Below are positions 22,401 through 31,063 of a stretch of DNA of 64,000 bases, piece after piece. Position 1 is the stretch's first letter. Every line of letters starts with the position of its first letter. The position numbers and the translations under genes were made by a program. The DNA comes from Saccharina japonica. Taxonomy: Eukaryota > Sar > Phaeophyceae > Laminariales > Laminariaceae. The notes beneath the pieces are model-generated. The model ran no database searches and was not told the DNA's origin. It worked only from the letters and a program-made list of their open reading frames with translations. The DNA lies in the NCBI GenBank assembly GCA_008828725.1, contig MEHQ01002060.1, positions 502,717 through 566,716 on the forward strand. Direction: 5' to 3'.

Positions 22401-25400
22401 GGTAGAGCAAAACGTATCCGCCGATAGAACATGACAATAGTGGCGGCAGAACGAAACGTTTCCGTCGGTCGCGCGTTTCCGTTGGCTAAACGAAGCGTAT
22501 CCGACGGTAGAAATAAGCATTTCCATCGCTCGCACAAAACGTTTCCGTCGGTATGATATCAATACAATGAAATGGTAGTGTTGTTATGTCAAAACGTTTC
22601 CATCGATCGAACAAAAGGATGCCGTCGGTACAACGAAACGTGTCCGTCGGTACAGTAGAACGAAACGTATCCGTCCGTAGAACGAAACGCTTCCGTCGGT
22701 ATTACGGAACGGATATTTATCGTACGTAGGCAGAACGAAACGTTTCCGTCGGTAGGGAATAAATACGTACTTTTTGTTCGAGACGTCTGGGGGTGGGACG
22801 GATTTTGGGACGAGCAAACAGAATAGCGACGCGGTGGATGTCTTAACCCAGTTCCTACTGATGCCCTACACAAATTCCCAGAAATGCCGAAGGGTCTCTA
22901 CACGGTTAAACAAATTCGGTAAAAAAATGACCTGTAGGCGAAGGAAATTCCGGAACACCCGGGTTGCTTTTTCACTTGCTCTTTATATACTTCCGGGTTG
23001 GCCATATATAGTATTGAGTCCCAGAGCGGGGGGGTGTACTCATGTCATGCATGGCCGTAGTCGTGTGATCATAGACCCTCGCATCCCTACAACGCCGGGA
23101 TGAAGTACGCCGGGTTTTCACCGACCAGGCAGACATGATTGCTTGCACCGAGCGCGAAGCGCCTTGAGGTGCTGGGCGAGTCGCATGAAGGGTGAGCGAT
23201 ATCCTACTGAGAACCAGACTTTCTTGTACTGGATGACCGTGTCGAATGAATTGGTTTAATTTATTTTCTGGTGTGGCCACTTCCAGAGACAGGAATGGGT
23301 ATACTATGCAACTGCGTCGTGGGTGCCTAACCACATAAATAAACTACTGTATACGATAATTTCCCCTTGTGCGGAGTTAAGGTTCTCCACCCCGCACAAA
23401 TGGTCAAACTATAGACCGTCAACCGTGGTGACCGCAAAAAGAGACAGCGGCGAGTGCTGTCAACAGATTCTCCGACAAGCATGCTCCCAAGAGTATCCGG
23501 GAAGCGCAAGATGCGTTCTCATTTTTCACACCTCGGACAGATGATAATATATCTATATATCTATATATCTATGTATCTATATATCTATATACAGATCATG
23601 ATCTAGATCATTCAGTTCCTCACCTGCCGCTGTGCAGGATCTGATCATGATCTGCATAGTACAGATCCAATCCAAGAAGCATGTGCTGGATCATGTAGAC
23701 TGTATGGGTCCAACCCGGCAATATGAGCGGGACCATACAGATCATACAGATCATACAGATCATACAAGATCGGGAATATATCTGCCTTGCACGATCTAGG
23801 TCATGGAGTGGGAATGATCTATCTGATCTGTACGAGGTGTGGAAGGCGTTAAGGGTAACGTTTGGGGCATGACGTGCCGAGAGAACCTTAAACGTTTGGT
23901 ATTTCCAAAGGGCTGTTCACGGATCGAGTCGAACCTCGCGGGTCAGGTCGGATCGGGTCTGGTAAGTGTGACCCGACCCGATCCGATCCGATCCGACCCG
24001 ACCCGACCCGACCCGACCCGACCCGACCCGACCCGACCCGACCCGACCCGACCCGACCCGATCCGTAAAATTTCAATATTTTCCTGACTCGATCCGCGGG
24101 TCGGGTCACGATCCATGAAGAGCCCTCAATATTTCCACGAGCCCACCAACCCATATATACACATATGTGATACTGGCACAGCAGTATGTGTCGCATGCTT
24201 CCGCCCCAACCCCGCATGCAGCAAGCAGTAAAAACATCATACGTGTGCTCGATTACTACACCCGCTTGCCGGATTAAAAAAAAACAAAAAAAAACAGAAA
24301 CCCCCACCAGCTCGTTGTTTTCCAAGTAAAGCCGCTCCAGACCGACCAGCTTTCCGAGCTCCGGCGGAATCGAACCTCCGAAATGGTTTCCGTTGAGAGC
24401 CAGGTACGTGAGGAGGGACAGACTGCCCAGAAAGGCGGGCAGTTTTCCGGAGAGGCCGTTGTTGGACGCCGACAGCGTCCTGAGGAGGCGGAGCGACTCC
24501 AGGGACGGGGGAAGGCTGCCGTGGAAACTGTTGTCGCTGAGGTCGAGGTGCTGCAGCTTGGAAAGTATCCCTATGCAGTCCGGAATCTGTGGGGGGGAGA
24601 AACGCGTCGCATCGCATCACGACGGCGGGTATGTGTTTGGGGGTACAGGGTATGGCAGGAGGGAAACATCAACGGGTCGGGACGAGTCGGGTCGGGTCCG
24701 GTCTGGTCGGATCAGGAGGTTTTCGGAATGTCACGAGTCGGGTCAGATCGGGCCGGGTCAGGAGGTAATCCAAATATTACGGGTCGGGTCGAGTCGGGAC
24801 GGATCAGGTCGCGACCCGACCCGACCCGAGGTTTACCCAGACCCGTGAACCGCTCAGGAAAACTTAACTTACAGTATTTCGAGTGATATTTTCAAGTGTG
24901 CCGCCATTCGACCGCGTAAACTATCTGGACGTCGGAGCAGCTTATGTGAAAAAAGAGAGGGGCAAGCGTCGCACCATCATCACCTTCGTACGTACGCAAA
25001 GTGGGAGCAAAAAAGTGTACCGTAAGTGAGTGGGCTACGAAGCTATTTCGACTGTAGATGCTTCTTCGAAAACTTGGACAAACGCATCTTTTCGGGAGAT
25101 GTCTATAGGCATTAATAGTACGCCTTGGACCCTGTCACCCGCTTGTTTCAGGCGCAACCAGGTTGTGACGCCGCCCCCCCTCGCCCCACGCACCGCACCT
25201 CCCCCCACGCACGCGTGTTCTCCGGAAAGTTCGCGACGGAAGACTACTCGTATCGGAAGGTGATATCGTTCAAGTATAATTTGCCATCCGCCAAGGTGCA
25301 GCATTAACGTTGATCACTCGTAAGCATACCCAGACGTAAAAAGAAGTGAGCCAAGGGGAACGAAAACACAAGGGATGCTATGCACGTGTATACTATTAGT

Positions 25401-28400
25401 ATTACTACTGTTGTCCTTGCCATCCGACAGTGTGCAGCATGAGCTTCGGCATTGACCACTCAGAAACATTCTACGCAGCCTACTTCTACTTAATTTGGTT
25501 CTACATTCGGCTAAACCCCTTTCAAGCTATTACGAGGATACCCGCGGGTTTGAGGGGCAATCCTACTTGAATTAGTGTGGGATCATTTTCTGGTGGGAGG
25601 AAAAAAAAGGATCGTAACCCTTTTTTTTCGTATATAGAGCTTCACTCACATTTGTTTAGGGCAAAACCACTTGAAATTGGTGTTAAGACCATCATTTTCA
25701 GTAGAATTATTCTAAAAATATGTTTTATTGGCTTCGGGACAGTTTATCATACAGACAAAAATACTGCTCGTAGGTACGTATGAATACTCGGTAGTCAGTG
25801 GTACTGGTCTTGCCTGCCCAGACAGCTTGTTCTTCTGCAGATGGAGCTTGAAAAGGTTCGGGCACCCGTCCGCCAGCCCCTCGCCAAGCTCCCCGTACAC
25901 GCGGTTGTTGTCCAGCGCTAGCGTCCGCAGCTGCACCAGCCCCTTCAGCCCCGGAAACGGCTCGTCCAACTCGTTAAACCCCAGGTCCAGCGTCCTCAAT
26001 CCCACCATGCCCGAAGCCACCTCGTGGTCCGCGGGAAACGGCAACCCCCCTTCCAGCAGATTCCCTCGAAGGTCCCCGGAGATGAGGTCCGACAAAGTCC
26101 CCAACCCATGGGGCACCCGACCCGACAGCTGATTGGAGGACAGGTTGAGGATGATGAGATTTTTGAGGTTTCCTATCTCCTCGGGGATGGGACCGGTGAG
26201 CTGGTTGTTGTCGAGGCGCAGCCAGCTCAGAAATTTGAGGGTACAGACGCCCACGGGTATCTCCCCCGTCAGTCGGTTGTGCCCGAGATCGAGCCGCTTC
26301 AGCCTTTCGAGGCCGCCGATGCCGACCGGTATGGTCCCCTGCAGCTGGTTGTTGGAGGCGTTGAAGGTTTCCAGCACGAAGAGGCGGCACACGATGGTGG
26401 GGATGTGGCCGGTGAGGCGGTTGTGCTCGACCGACAAGAACTGTAGGTTGATGAGGTTGCCGAGGCTGTCCGGGAGCGGCCCCGTGAGCTTGTTGTGCCC
26501 CAGCGCCAGGCGGACGAGGCTGATGAGAGAGCCCAGCAGCGGCGATATCGAGTCTTTTTTTTTTGTTTGTCGCGACCGCGTGGCGAGCATGGCAGTCAGC
26601 CCGCGGTTTTGGCGCGCAAGAGCACAAAGCATAACATGGGAGGGGGGGAGCGGCCGGAAGGGATAGATACGCGAGAGGAGGGGGTGGGGTCAAGTGTTAG
26701 TGTTGTTGATATTTTTTGGTACTGTGGTTGATATCCGACAACGTGCAGAGCGTGTGTCAATCGCCAAAAACAAAAGACGAAATAAACGAAAATGAAGACG
26801 CGAAAGGTAAAAATAAAATAACGACATTCTACATCGATGGGCGCACGAAACACCTCCTCCAAACCTACTGTAAACGGCCTGCATCTTTAAACAATAAATG
26901 TGCAGCATGAGCTTCAACCTTGATCACCTTTAAACCTTTAAACAAAACATTGCCCGAAAGAAAAAGAAAACCAAGGGAAAGTAAAAACCATTTACCTGGT
27001 ACGGTATGATAATGATGATGTCTAGGCAATCCATATTTTTTATTTAATTTCTACACTATTAATAGTATGTTGCTTCGTATGATTTACCGTCTCCTACAGA
27101 GCATACCTGGTAAATAAATAAGCTTCACACGAACTCAAGTCAATAATTTGTTCATTCATCAGTTCATTAAGTTCATCCAGCCATACCCTACACATGACTC
27201 ATGACACATGGTATCATGCATGTTTACGTTTCCTATGTATGATACGAGTAAGAGTTTACTCTTTGGTTCCCCATCGCCAGTAAAAAGAATGCAACAATTG
27301 ATTCAATTGGTTGTTCGTCGGGTCTCGGGTACAATTCGTCTCGAAGCCGTTTTTTGGGTGAGGTACGGACTTCCTCATGTTAGGAACCCAAAAAAAACAG
27401 CACAGCAGGTACCGTAGCTACAGTAAGGTACAGGTACTTACTCTACCGTTGGTACAGTAGCTACAGAGCCTCGTGTTGCATAGGAGGCCAAAACAACGTA
27501 GGTGTGACTCCCACCCACCCACCCACCCACCCATCCACCCACCTCTAAGGTTATTTCCTTGCAGCTGCAGAGTCTGGAGCTGCAGCAGCAGGCCGAGTTC
27601 CGCGGGGATCGGCCCTGAAATATAATTGTCAGAGAAGTTGATGGACTTCAGAGAACCGAGGCGAGCGATCATCGCCGGTATCCGTCCGCGAACGTTGTTC
27701 GACGACAGCATCAGGAGCTCGACGCTGCCGCTCTGGGCCTTCACCCCGTAGACCCGACCTTCGTCAAGCTCCGCCTGCGACTTTCGGATGAGATAAGACC
27801 CCCACCCTCCCCTCCGCGGCCAGCCTATCCCGTTCATTCGACGGTGCAGAGCCGCCAGTACCTGGTAGGTATCACGAGCCTGAATGAACCGAAGCGGTAG
27901 CGGTAGGGGTAGGGGTGTCATTGAGAGAAGGTGTCATGTCGTACCGTGTAGAGATATCGAGTGGATTGGCTTTAAGTTTGTAAGTCGCCGGCTGTTAATC
28001 GTTCTTAGGTACTTCAGGCTGGCTAGGTACTACTTACAGTTGCGTGCTGAAGTTTGCGGAGTCCTGCATCTTTGTATATGTCAGTATGTAGGGTGTTTGA
28101 GATTCGAAATGTGTTTTCTACCACTAATATGCCGAGTTAGTTGGCTAACTTCTCCACCCAACTAATAACTAATAACTACCTGGTGATTATAAGTAGCTGT
28201 GAAGTCCAGCCAAGGCATGCGTTGCTCACAGCCCTATCATATGAATCATGCCGCGGTAGAGGAGGTACTGTATCTACTGCACCTACAGTACCTGCTGTAC
28301 CTACTGTGCCTGCTGTACCTACTGCACCTACTGTAGTAGCTGTTGTACCTCTACTGCACCGACTGTACCTACTGACTGCTGTACCTACTTTTATCAGGTT

Positions 28401-31063
28401 TCCAAAATATGACATGAGGAGCTCTACATACACTTTAGTACCACCCTGGACGGGAACATAGTCCCCGTTTCATATTCACATTTGACTCCAAATTGGGTGT
28501 ATTTCCGTTCGAGTTAAGAAGTGGCATATCTCACCCAAAAAATATCCTTGGCAAAAATATACTCCCAACCCGATGAATAATGTCATGGACTACGACGTAC
28601 TCAAGACTTGTAGTTTGAATGTTTTAATACATACAGTACGTAGTCATAGGTATACTGCACAACGAATGATATTGTACTCTTCGAAGTAAAACACAAACGG
28701 GGCTGCAAATATTGTAACACATAAAGGGATTGCAAAAAAATGTGCGACACAAATGGGATTGCAAATATGGTGAAACAAAACTGGGATTGCAAATATCCAC
28801 ACTTGAAGAGCCTCTTCAGTCCGAACTCTTTACCCCCCCCCCCCCCTATATATATGCAAGTCCGCCTCACAAGCGGTTCTTAGTAGGATGCAGCCCACCC
28901 TTCATGCGACTCGCCAAACACCTCACGGCGCTTCGCGCTTGGTGCTAGCAATGTCTGCCTGGTCGGTGAAAACCCGACATGCTCCGTCCCGGCATTGTAG
29001 GGATGCGAGGGTCTATGGTCATACGACTACGGGCTTGCACGACATGAGTACAACCCCCCCCTACATACCGCGGCACGCCTCAATCTGTATATTCATTAAG
29101 GTCGATCCGGAAATAAATCGTACAGCAGCAGTTAAGAATAGTTGACGTTTACGTGAACGACTGATCTTATGCTCCTTTCCTACGAGTAACAAAAATAGGA
29201 AAAGAGACTCACCGAGTTCAGGGGCACGAAGAGCTTTAGGTACTTGCGCGTCATCATTTTGGCTGAAGTTTTCGCCGTGGCCTTCTTCAGCGTAGCTATC
29301 CTCGATTTCCCCTCGGCACTCAGCTCCCACGGCACTTCCTTCTCCGGAACCTGGTCCTCAATACCGTCCTCTGGAGTAGCCCCATCCGACGCGGCGCGAG
29401 GGGAGTCGTTATCAGAGCTGGGTTCTTCGAATAGCTCCAGCGACAGCCTGGGGTTGAAGCTGTGTCGCCTCCGCGGGATCAAATCTGGCGAGCTGTGCTG
29501 CCTCTTTGCCTGTTGGCTCTCCGCGAAAGCTTGCCACTCTCCTTCCCTCGGCCCGGCAACCACGCTCGCCCTCTTCATTGTCGTGTACACCGTGTTCGTC
29601 GTGCCTCGTGGGTTAAACGGCGCCTTGGCCGGCGGCAATGCTTCGATCGTTAAGGGCGGAGACCGAGTCACCTGCATGCTTGCTCGTACAGTCGGGCGCG
29701 ACGATCGCTCGTCCCACTTAGGCATCGCCCTGGGCTGTCGCTGAGATTGGTTTGCTGTATCCCCCTCTTTATTAGATACAGAAGCTGCCGCTGCGGACGC
29801 CGCGGCTGAGGGTGGCTGAGAGCCCCCCTCAAGTGTAGAGGCAGACCTGGTATGAGTTTCTGGCTCCTCCCCCCCCTCCCCTCCCTTCGCCACCACCGCA
29901 CTCTGCCCATCCACTTCATTATTGCTCCGCTCTTGATCCTTCCTCTGCCTCCCTTCACTCGATTCGTGTCCCGCTGCTTCCCCCCCCCCCTCCTCATTCT
30001 CCCCTTTCTCTTTCCCCCCTCCTTTGTCCTCCTTCCCCCTATGCTCGATGACCACTCCTTTCTTGCCCTGTCCGCCGCCCCCACTCCCATGCTCGGGTCG
30101 ACACTCTTCTTCCGTGGTGTTTTTCTGGTGTTCGGGACCCTCAGGGCCCCTATTCGACTGCCCCGAGGGGTGTGAACCTCCTCTTTCCGCACTACCTGTC
30201 ACTGCTACCGTCGCGGCGTCCCCATCATCTGGTCCGAGCTCTTTTTGCCGAAAATCTCGTCCCTGTAGGGGCGCTTTACCGGGTTGTGACTGCCCTGTGC
30301 TTGCCTCGTCCTTTGGCCCGGACGGTGCTCGACGGGGAGACGACGCCGACGGTTGCTTCGCTCTAGACGATTCCGGTACTACTACTACAGGCACCGAACC
30401 ACCCCACGTTTCTGGAACCTCCACCGATATCGGTGATTGCTGTCGTGCACCGGTATGTGGTGAGCTGTCAGGATATCGACGCTGTTGCTGCTGTTGCTGC
30501 TGTTGCTGCTGCTGCTGCTGTAACTCTTCCTTTATTAGCTCCGACGACGCTCCTGACGGATTAGTAGCTGGCACACCATCCTCTGCGATTCCTCTTCGTT
30601 GTGCTGGTGATGCGGCCGTACTAGTAACACTACTACTGTCGCAATCTTGTTGCAACACACTTGTTGCTTTATTTGAAGATGGAACACCCCGCCTGTCCTT
30701 CGCCTTCGCCTCTTGCCTAGAACGTGCAGTGGAACCACTTGGTTTTCGCGCTGCCCCTCGAGCAGCAGTAGTAGATGCTGCCGCTGTGCTTGCTGTGGTC
30801 GTCGTGTTACCGGGGTCGTGTCGCAGCAGTCCTGGTCCCGGGTCTTGCTGTACGCCTTGTATTTCTTCGGGGCTAGACCTCTGCCCCTTTGCTATCGTAG
30901 GATCCGCGCAATGCTGTCGCAGAGCCTCTGCTCCTGCTGCCGCCGCCGCCTCTGCATGCTTGGTCGGATCCGTCGACGGTGCCTCTCCCTGACGAACTGG
31001 TTCTAATGTGGTTGAGCCGAGCCTGTCGGCAGCAGGTAGAGGCTTGCCTTCGTCCTCCGCCAT
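7424..31063 (-). CDS. LRR protein with disordered N-terminus and polytopic membrane C-terminus (12 exons, ~1,811 aa)
   Basis: Exons: 31063-29213, 27879-27543, 26553-25814, 24586-24302, 22266-22135, 21286-21167, 20808-20620, 17954-17329, 15730-15535, 15038-14862, 9049-8717, 7873-7424 (TGA). Phases agree at every junction, and LRR periodicity runs across most of them (for example NKLSG|QIPDCIG and YLHQ|NRLTGTIP). Residues 1-617 are Ser/Gln/Glu-rich, with polyQ (~190-205) and a basic end. An LRRNT-like cap (ARDTYQVLAALH) and about 23 plant-type repeats (LxxLxLxxNxLxGxIP) follow to ~1220. After a Gly/Arg-rich linker come about six or seven hydrophobic segments, two of them at exons 8/9. No signal peptide or kinase is visible. 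The start is the ATG at 31063; upstream codons lack an ATG. The exon-3 donor is probably GC (CAG/GCAAGA). The exon-4 end is uncertain by one codon. Function is unknown; a sensor or receptor role is only inference. Confidence 0.85.
7883..7911 (+). repeat. G homopolymer forming the C-tract upstream of the last LRR-gene exon
   Basis: About 25 consecutive G on the plus strand lie 10 bases from the acceptor CAG (7876-7874). On the coding (minus) strand this is a C tract in the position of the polypyrimidine tract. Length is likely unreliable in any assembly. Confidence 0.8.
9107..9335 (+). repeat. ~230-bp near-pure G tract
   Basis: Runs of G up to about 20 long are broken by single A or T bases across 230 bp, so it is purine/pyrimidine-asymmetric with extreme G-quadruplex potential. 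It lies in the large intron of the LRR-membrane gene, about 60-280 bases upstream (in the gene's sense) of the acceptor at 9050. It generates long artefactual Gly- or Pro-rich open frames. Confidence 0.9.
9407..9518. repeat. telomere-like satellite (CACCCTAA)n, short array
   Basis: About 14 units of the 8-mer ACCCTAAC (G-strand GTTAGGGT) include two ATCCTAAC variants. The array is bounded on both sides by CCTAAGGGCCTA, and beyond that by AGAAGAGAGC(C/T)CCACAA, so it looks like an interstitial array expanded inside a short duplicated flank rather than a chromosome end. Confidence 0.92.
9519..10925. repeat. copy 1 of a ~1.4-kb segment repeated at 11486-12894
   Basis: From the two ATCCTAAC variants (about 9463) to 10925 the sequence matches 11430-12894 almost base for base. 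The offset is 1967, then 1968 after a single-base indel near 10154, then 1969 after one near 10449, with a handful of substitutions. It includes a GATC-rich element (about 9640-9900) and a ~68-bp foldback element (10156-10221). It stops abruptly at the N. Confidence 0.95.
10156..10221. mobile_element. ~68-bp foldback element (GGAAATGTAAG family)
   Basis: GGAAATGTAAGCAC opens it and GATCCTTACATTTCC closes it as inverted repeats around a TTGATATTTAT core. Related copies lie at 12124-12190, 53190-53265, 53668-53735 and 46752-46822. Confidence 0.7.
10926..10926. other. ambiguous base N: probable contig junction
   Basis: This is the only non-ACGT character in the window. It sits exactly where copy 1 of the repeated segment ends (GAGCTCCGA) and where the long CACCCTAA array begins, which is the signature of two contigs joined without merging. 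Confidence 0.85.
10927..11485. repeat. telomere-like satellite (CACCCTAA)n, long array
   Basis: About 69 units of the 8-mer are virtually without variation, apart from the same two ATCC variants near its right end that mark the short array. It starts immediately after the N, so its true length is unknown. Confidence 0.95.
11486..12894. repeat. copy 2 of the ~1.4-kb segment
   Basis: It is near-identical to 9519-10925. Unlike copy 1 it continues seamlessly (TAGAGACGTCC) into unique intron sequence at 12895. The ~68-bp foldback recurs at 12124-12190. Confidence 0.95.
13027..13377. mobile_element. GATC-rich inverted-repeat element, reverse-oriented copy
   Basis: It starts GCACACCGGGCAGATC and ends GATCTGTCTGACGTGTGT. 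It contains the landmarks ACATGTTTCCTGGGTTAGATC (13171) and CAGATCCTGCTCAA (13210) and a GTAGATGATCTGTCT repeat (13272-13365). Confidence 0.7.
13905..14058 (-). mobile_element. tRNA-derived SINE-like element, copy 1
   Basis: On the minus strand, TAGCCCAACGA resembles a pol III A box and GGTTCGAATCTC matches a B box. CACGACCACCATGAAAACGATTTG and a stretch ending in CATGTCAAGAATCTGA follow. The same sequence in the same order is found at 58150-58305. A partial copy of the A-box end lies at 13757-13800. Confidence 0.72.
14121..14202 (+). mobile_element. degenerate tRNA-like segment
   Basis: GGGTAGACTAATGGTCAG resembles a tRNA D-arm/A box, and AAGTTCGAATCCCACC, about 40 bases on, matches a B box. 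The T-stem does not pair (CCCAAG against CCCACC), so it is not called as a functional tRNA. It is probably the head of another SINE lineage. Confidence 0.5.
14255..14453 (+). mobile_element. A-tailed SINE-like dispersed repeat, copy 1
   Basis: The segment runs from CAAGTCGACGAGAG through TCTCGCGATAAAAATGCAAGGC and GTGACCCCGGGTCTGAGTTACGAC to AGGGCGAAGATAATAAATGG, ending in an A-rich tail. Near-identical copies are at 36225-36412 (+) and 41680-41862 (-), and a 3' fragment is at 2794-2860 (+). The common 3' end with an A tail and variable 5' truncation suggest retroposition. Confidence 0.72.
14505..14635. repeat. ~30-bp minisatellite
   Basis: About four to five tandem units of CTTATTAGGCATGCCTTATT plus GGACATGCGG, with small substitutions. 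Confidence 0.85.
16237..16372. mobile_element. hAT-like CGACC-rich MITE, copy 2
   Basis: It starts CAGGGCTGTTCACGGGTC and ends CCCGTGAACAGCACTG, inverted repeats of about 15 bp. The inner arms are AAAACTCGCGGGTC and GACTCGTGAGTTTTT, and the middle is six tandem ACCCG pentamers. Flanks AAAATTAC and GCAATAAC are a poor 8-bp match. Confidence 0.75.
16755..16952. repeat. (GATCA)-type microsatellite
   Basis: Tandem AGATCAGATC and AGATCAAATC units run for about 200 bp inside the intron between LRR-gene exons 8 and 9. Confidence 0.85.
17135..17245. repeat. 12-bp minisatellite (TCGTCATCTAGG)
   Basis: About nine units of TCGTCATCTAGR lie in the same intron, about 80 bases from the exon end at 17329. 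Confidence 0.85.
18012..18535. repeat. ~30-bp minisatellite adjacent to a splice acceptor
   Basis: About 17 units resemble GCGGTACGGTACAGCGGTGA followed by GAATGGTCGT. The array ends only about 55 bases from the acceptor of LRR-gene exon 8 (exon starts at 17954 on the minus strand). Confidence 0.9.
18821..19013 (+). mobile_element. C-tailed dispersed repeat, copy 1
   Basis: The segment runs from CAAGCGGTTCTTAGTAGGAG through CTTCATGCGACTCGCCAAAC, GGTCGGTGAAAACCCGACAT and GGCATTGTAGGGATGCGAGG to ATGAGTACA and a run of 13 C. It is about 90% identical by eye to 28870-29061 (+) and, inverted, to 23027-23220. A 3' fragment with a C tail is at 20998-21042 and a diverged copy at 3520-3665. The consistent 3' poly(C) end is unusual. 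Confidence 0.75.
20258..20365. repeat. (CTGATCTGT)n microsatellite
   Basis: About 11 units of the 10-mer TGATCTGTCT lie in the intron downstream of LRR-gene exon 7. Confidence 0.9.
20398..20560. repeat. 10-bp minisatellite (ACAAGGGACT)
   Basis: About 15 units drift from ACAAGGGACT to ACAAGGGAAT to GCAAGGAATT. The array lies about 60 bases past the donor of LRR-gene exon 7 (20619). Confidence 0.9.
20809..20890 (-). repeat. duplicated splice acceptor of LRR-gene exon 7
   Basis: The true acceptor region is GTTGACAG/CTGCAAGACCTGTA, with the exon starting at 20808. The block TGTTGACAGCTGCAAGACTTGTATC recurs about 72 bases upstream in the gene's sense (about 20864-20888). That gives a second, equally good acceptor followed by LQDLY-like codons (LQDLY versus LQDLYR). 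Confidence 0.75.
22290..22765. repeat. ~22-bp minisatellite adjacent to a splice acceptor
   Basis: Many units of AACGAAACGTTTCCGTCGGT with variable spacers occupy the end of the intron before LRR-gene exon 5, stopping roughly 25 bases from the acceptor. Confidence 0.85.
23027..23220 (-). mobile_element. C-tailed dispersed repeat, inverted copy
   Basis: It opens with GGGGGGG TGTACTCATGTCATGC and runs to GCGAGTCGCATGAAGG and CCTACTGAGAACC, the reverse complement of 18821-19013. Confidence 0.75.
23528..23842. mobile_element. GATC-rich inverted-repeat element
   Basis: It starts CACACCTCGGACAGAT and ends ATCTGATCTGTACGAGGTGTG, near-perfect inverted ends. The interior landmarks are CACCTGCCGCTGTGCAGG (23621), GATCCAATCCAAGAAGCATG (23665) and CCCGGCAATATGAGC (23714). 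Confidence 0.78.
23908..24129. mobile_element. hAT-like CGACC-rich MITE with perfect 8-bp target duplication
   Basis: The 222-bp element is flanked on both sides by TATTTCCA (23900-23907 and 24130-24137). The ends AAGGGCTGTTCACGGATCGA and CGATCCATGAAGAGCCCTCAA are inverted repeats. The middle carries about 13 tandem CGACC pentamers. An 8-bp duplication is the hallmark of hAT transposition. Confidence 0.85.
24670..24850. mobile_element. diverged hAT-like CGACC-rich element
   Basis: ACGGGTCGGGACGAGTCGGG opens it and GACCCGTGAACCGC closes it, with several GGGTCGGGTC and GACCCGACCC blocks between. One end has lost the GGGCTGTT motif. It lies just upstream (in gene sense) of LRR-gene exon 4. Confidence 0.6.
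25280..26960. repeat. scattered TGTGCAGCATGAGCTT motif copies around LRR-gene exon 3
   Basis: A short conserved block (GTGCAGCATGAGCTTCAACC then TTGATCACC, often followed by an A-rich GAAAG stretch) occurs at 26900-26960, 25432-25472, 25295-25320 and, outside this span, 15850-15910. It always lies in introns of the LRR-membrane gene. Confidence 0.5.
28870..29061 (+). mobile_element. C-tailed dispersed repeat, copy 3
   Basis: AAGCGGTTCTTAGTAGGATG through ATGAGTACAACCCCCCC. It is near-identical to 18821-19013 and lies in the intron after LRR-gene exon 1. Confidence 0.78.

Noticed and set aside
30024-30992. 322-residue plus-strand Cys/Ser-rich frame
   Set aside because: It is a mirror of the GC-rich first exon of the LRR-membrane gene; the poly-Cys run is the antisense of the polyQ CAG repeat.
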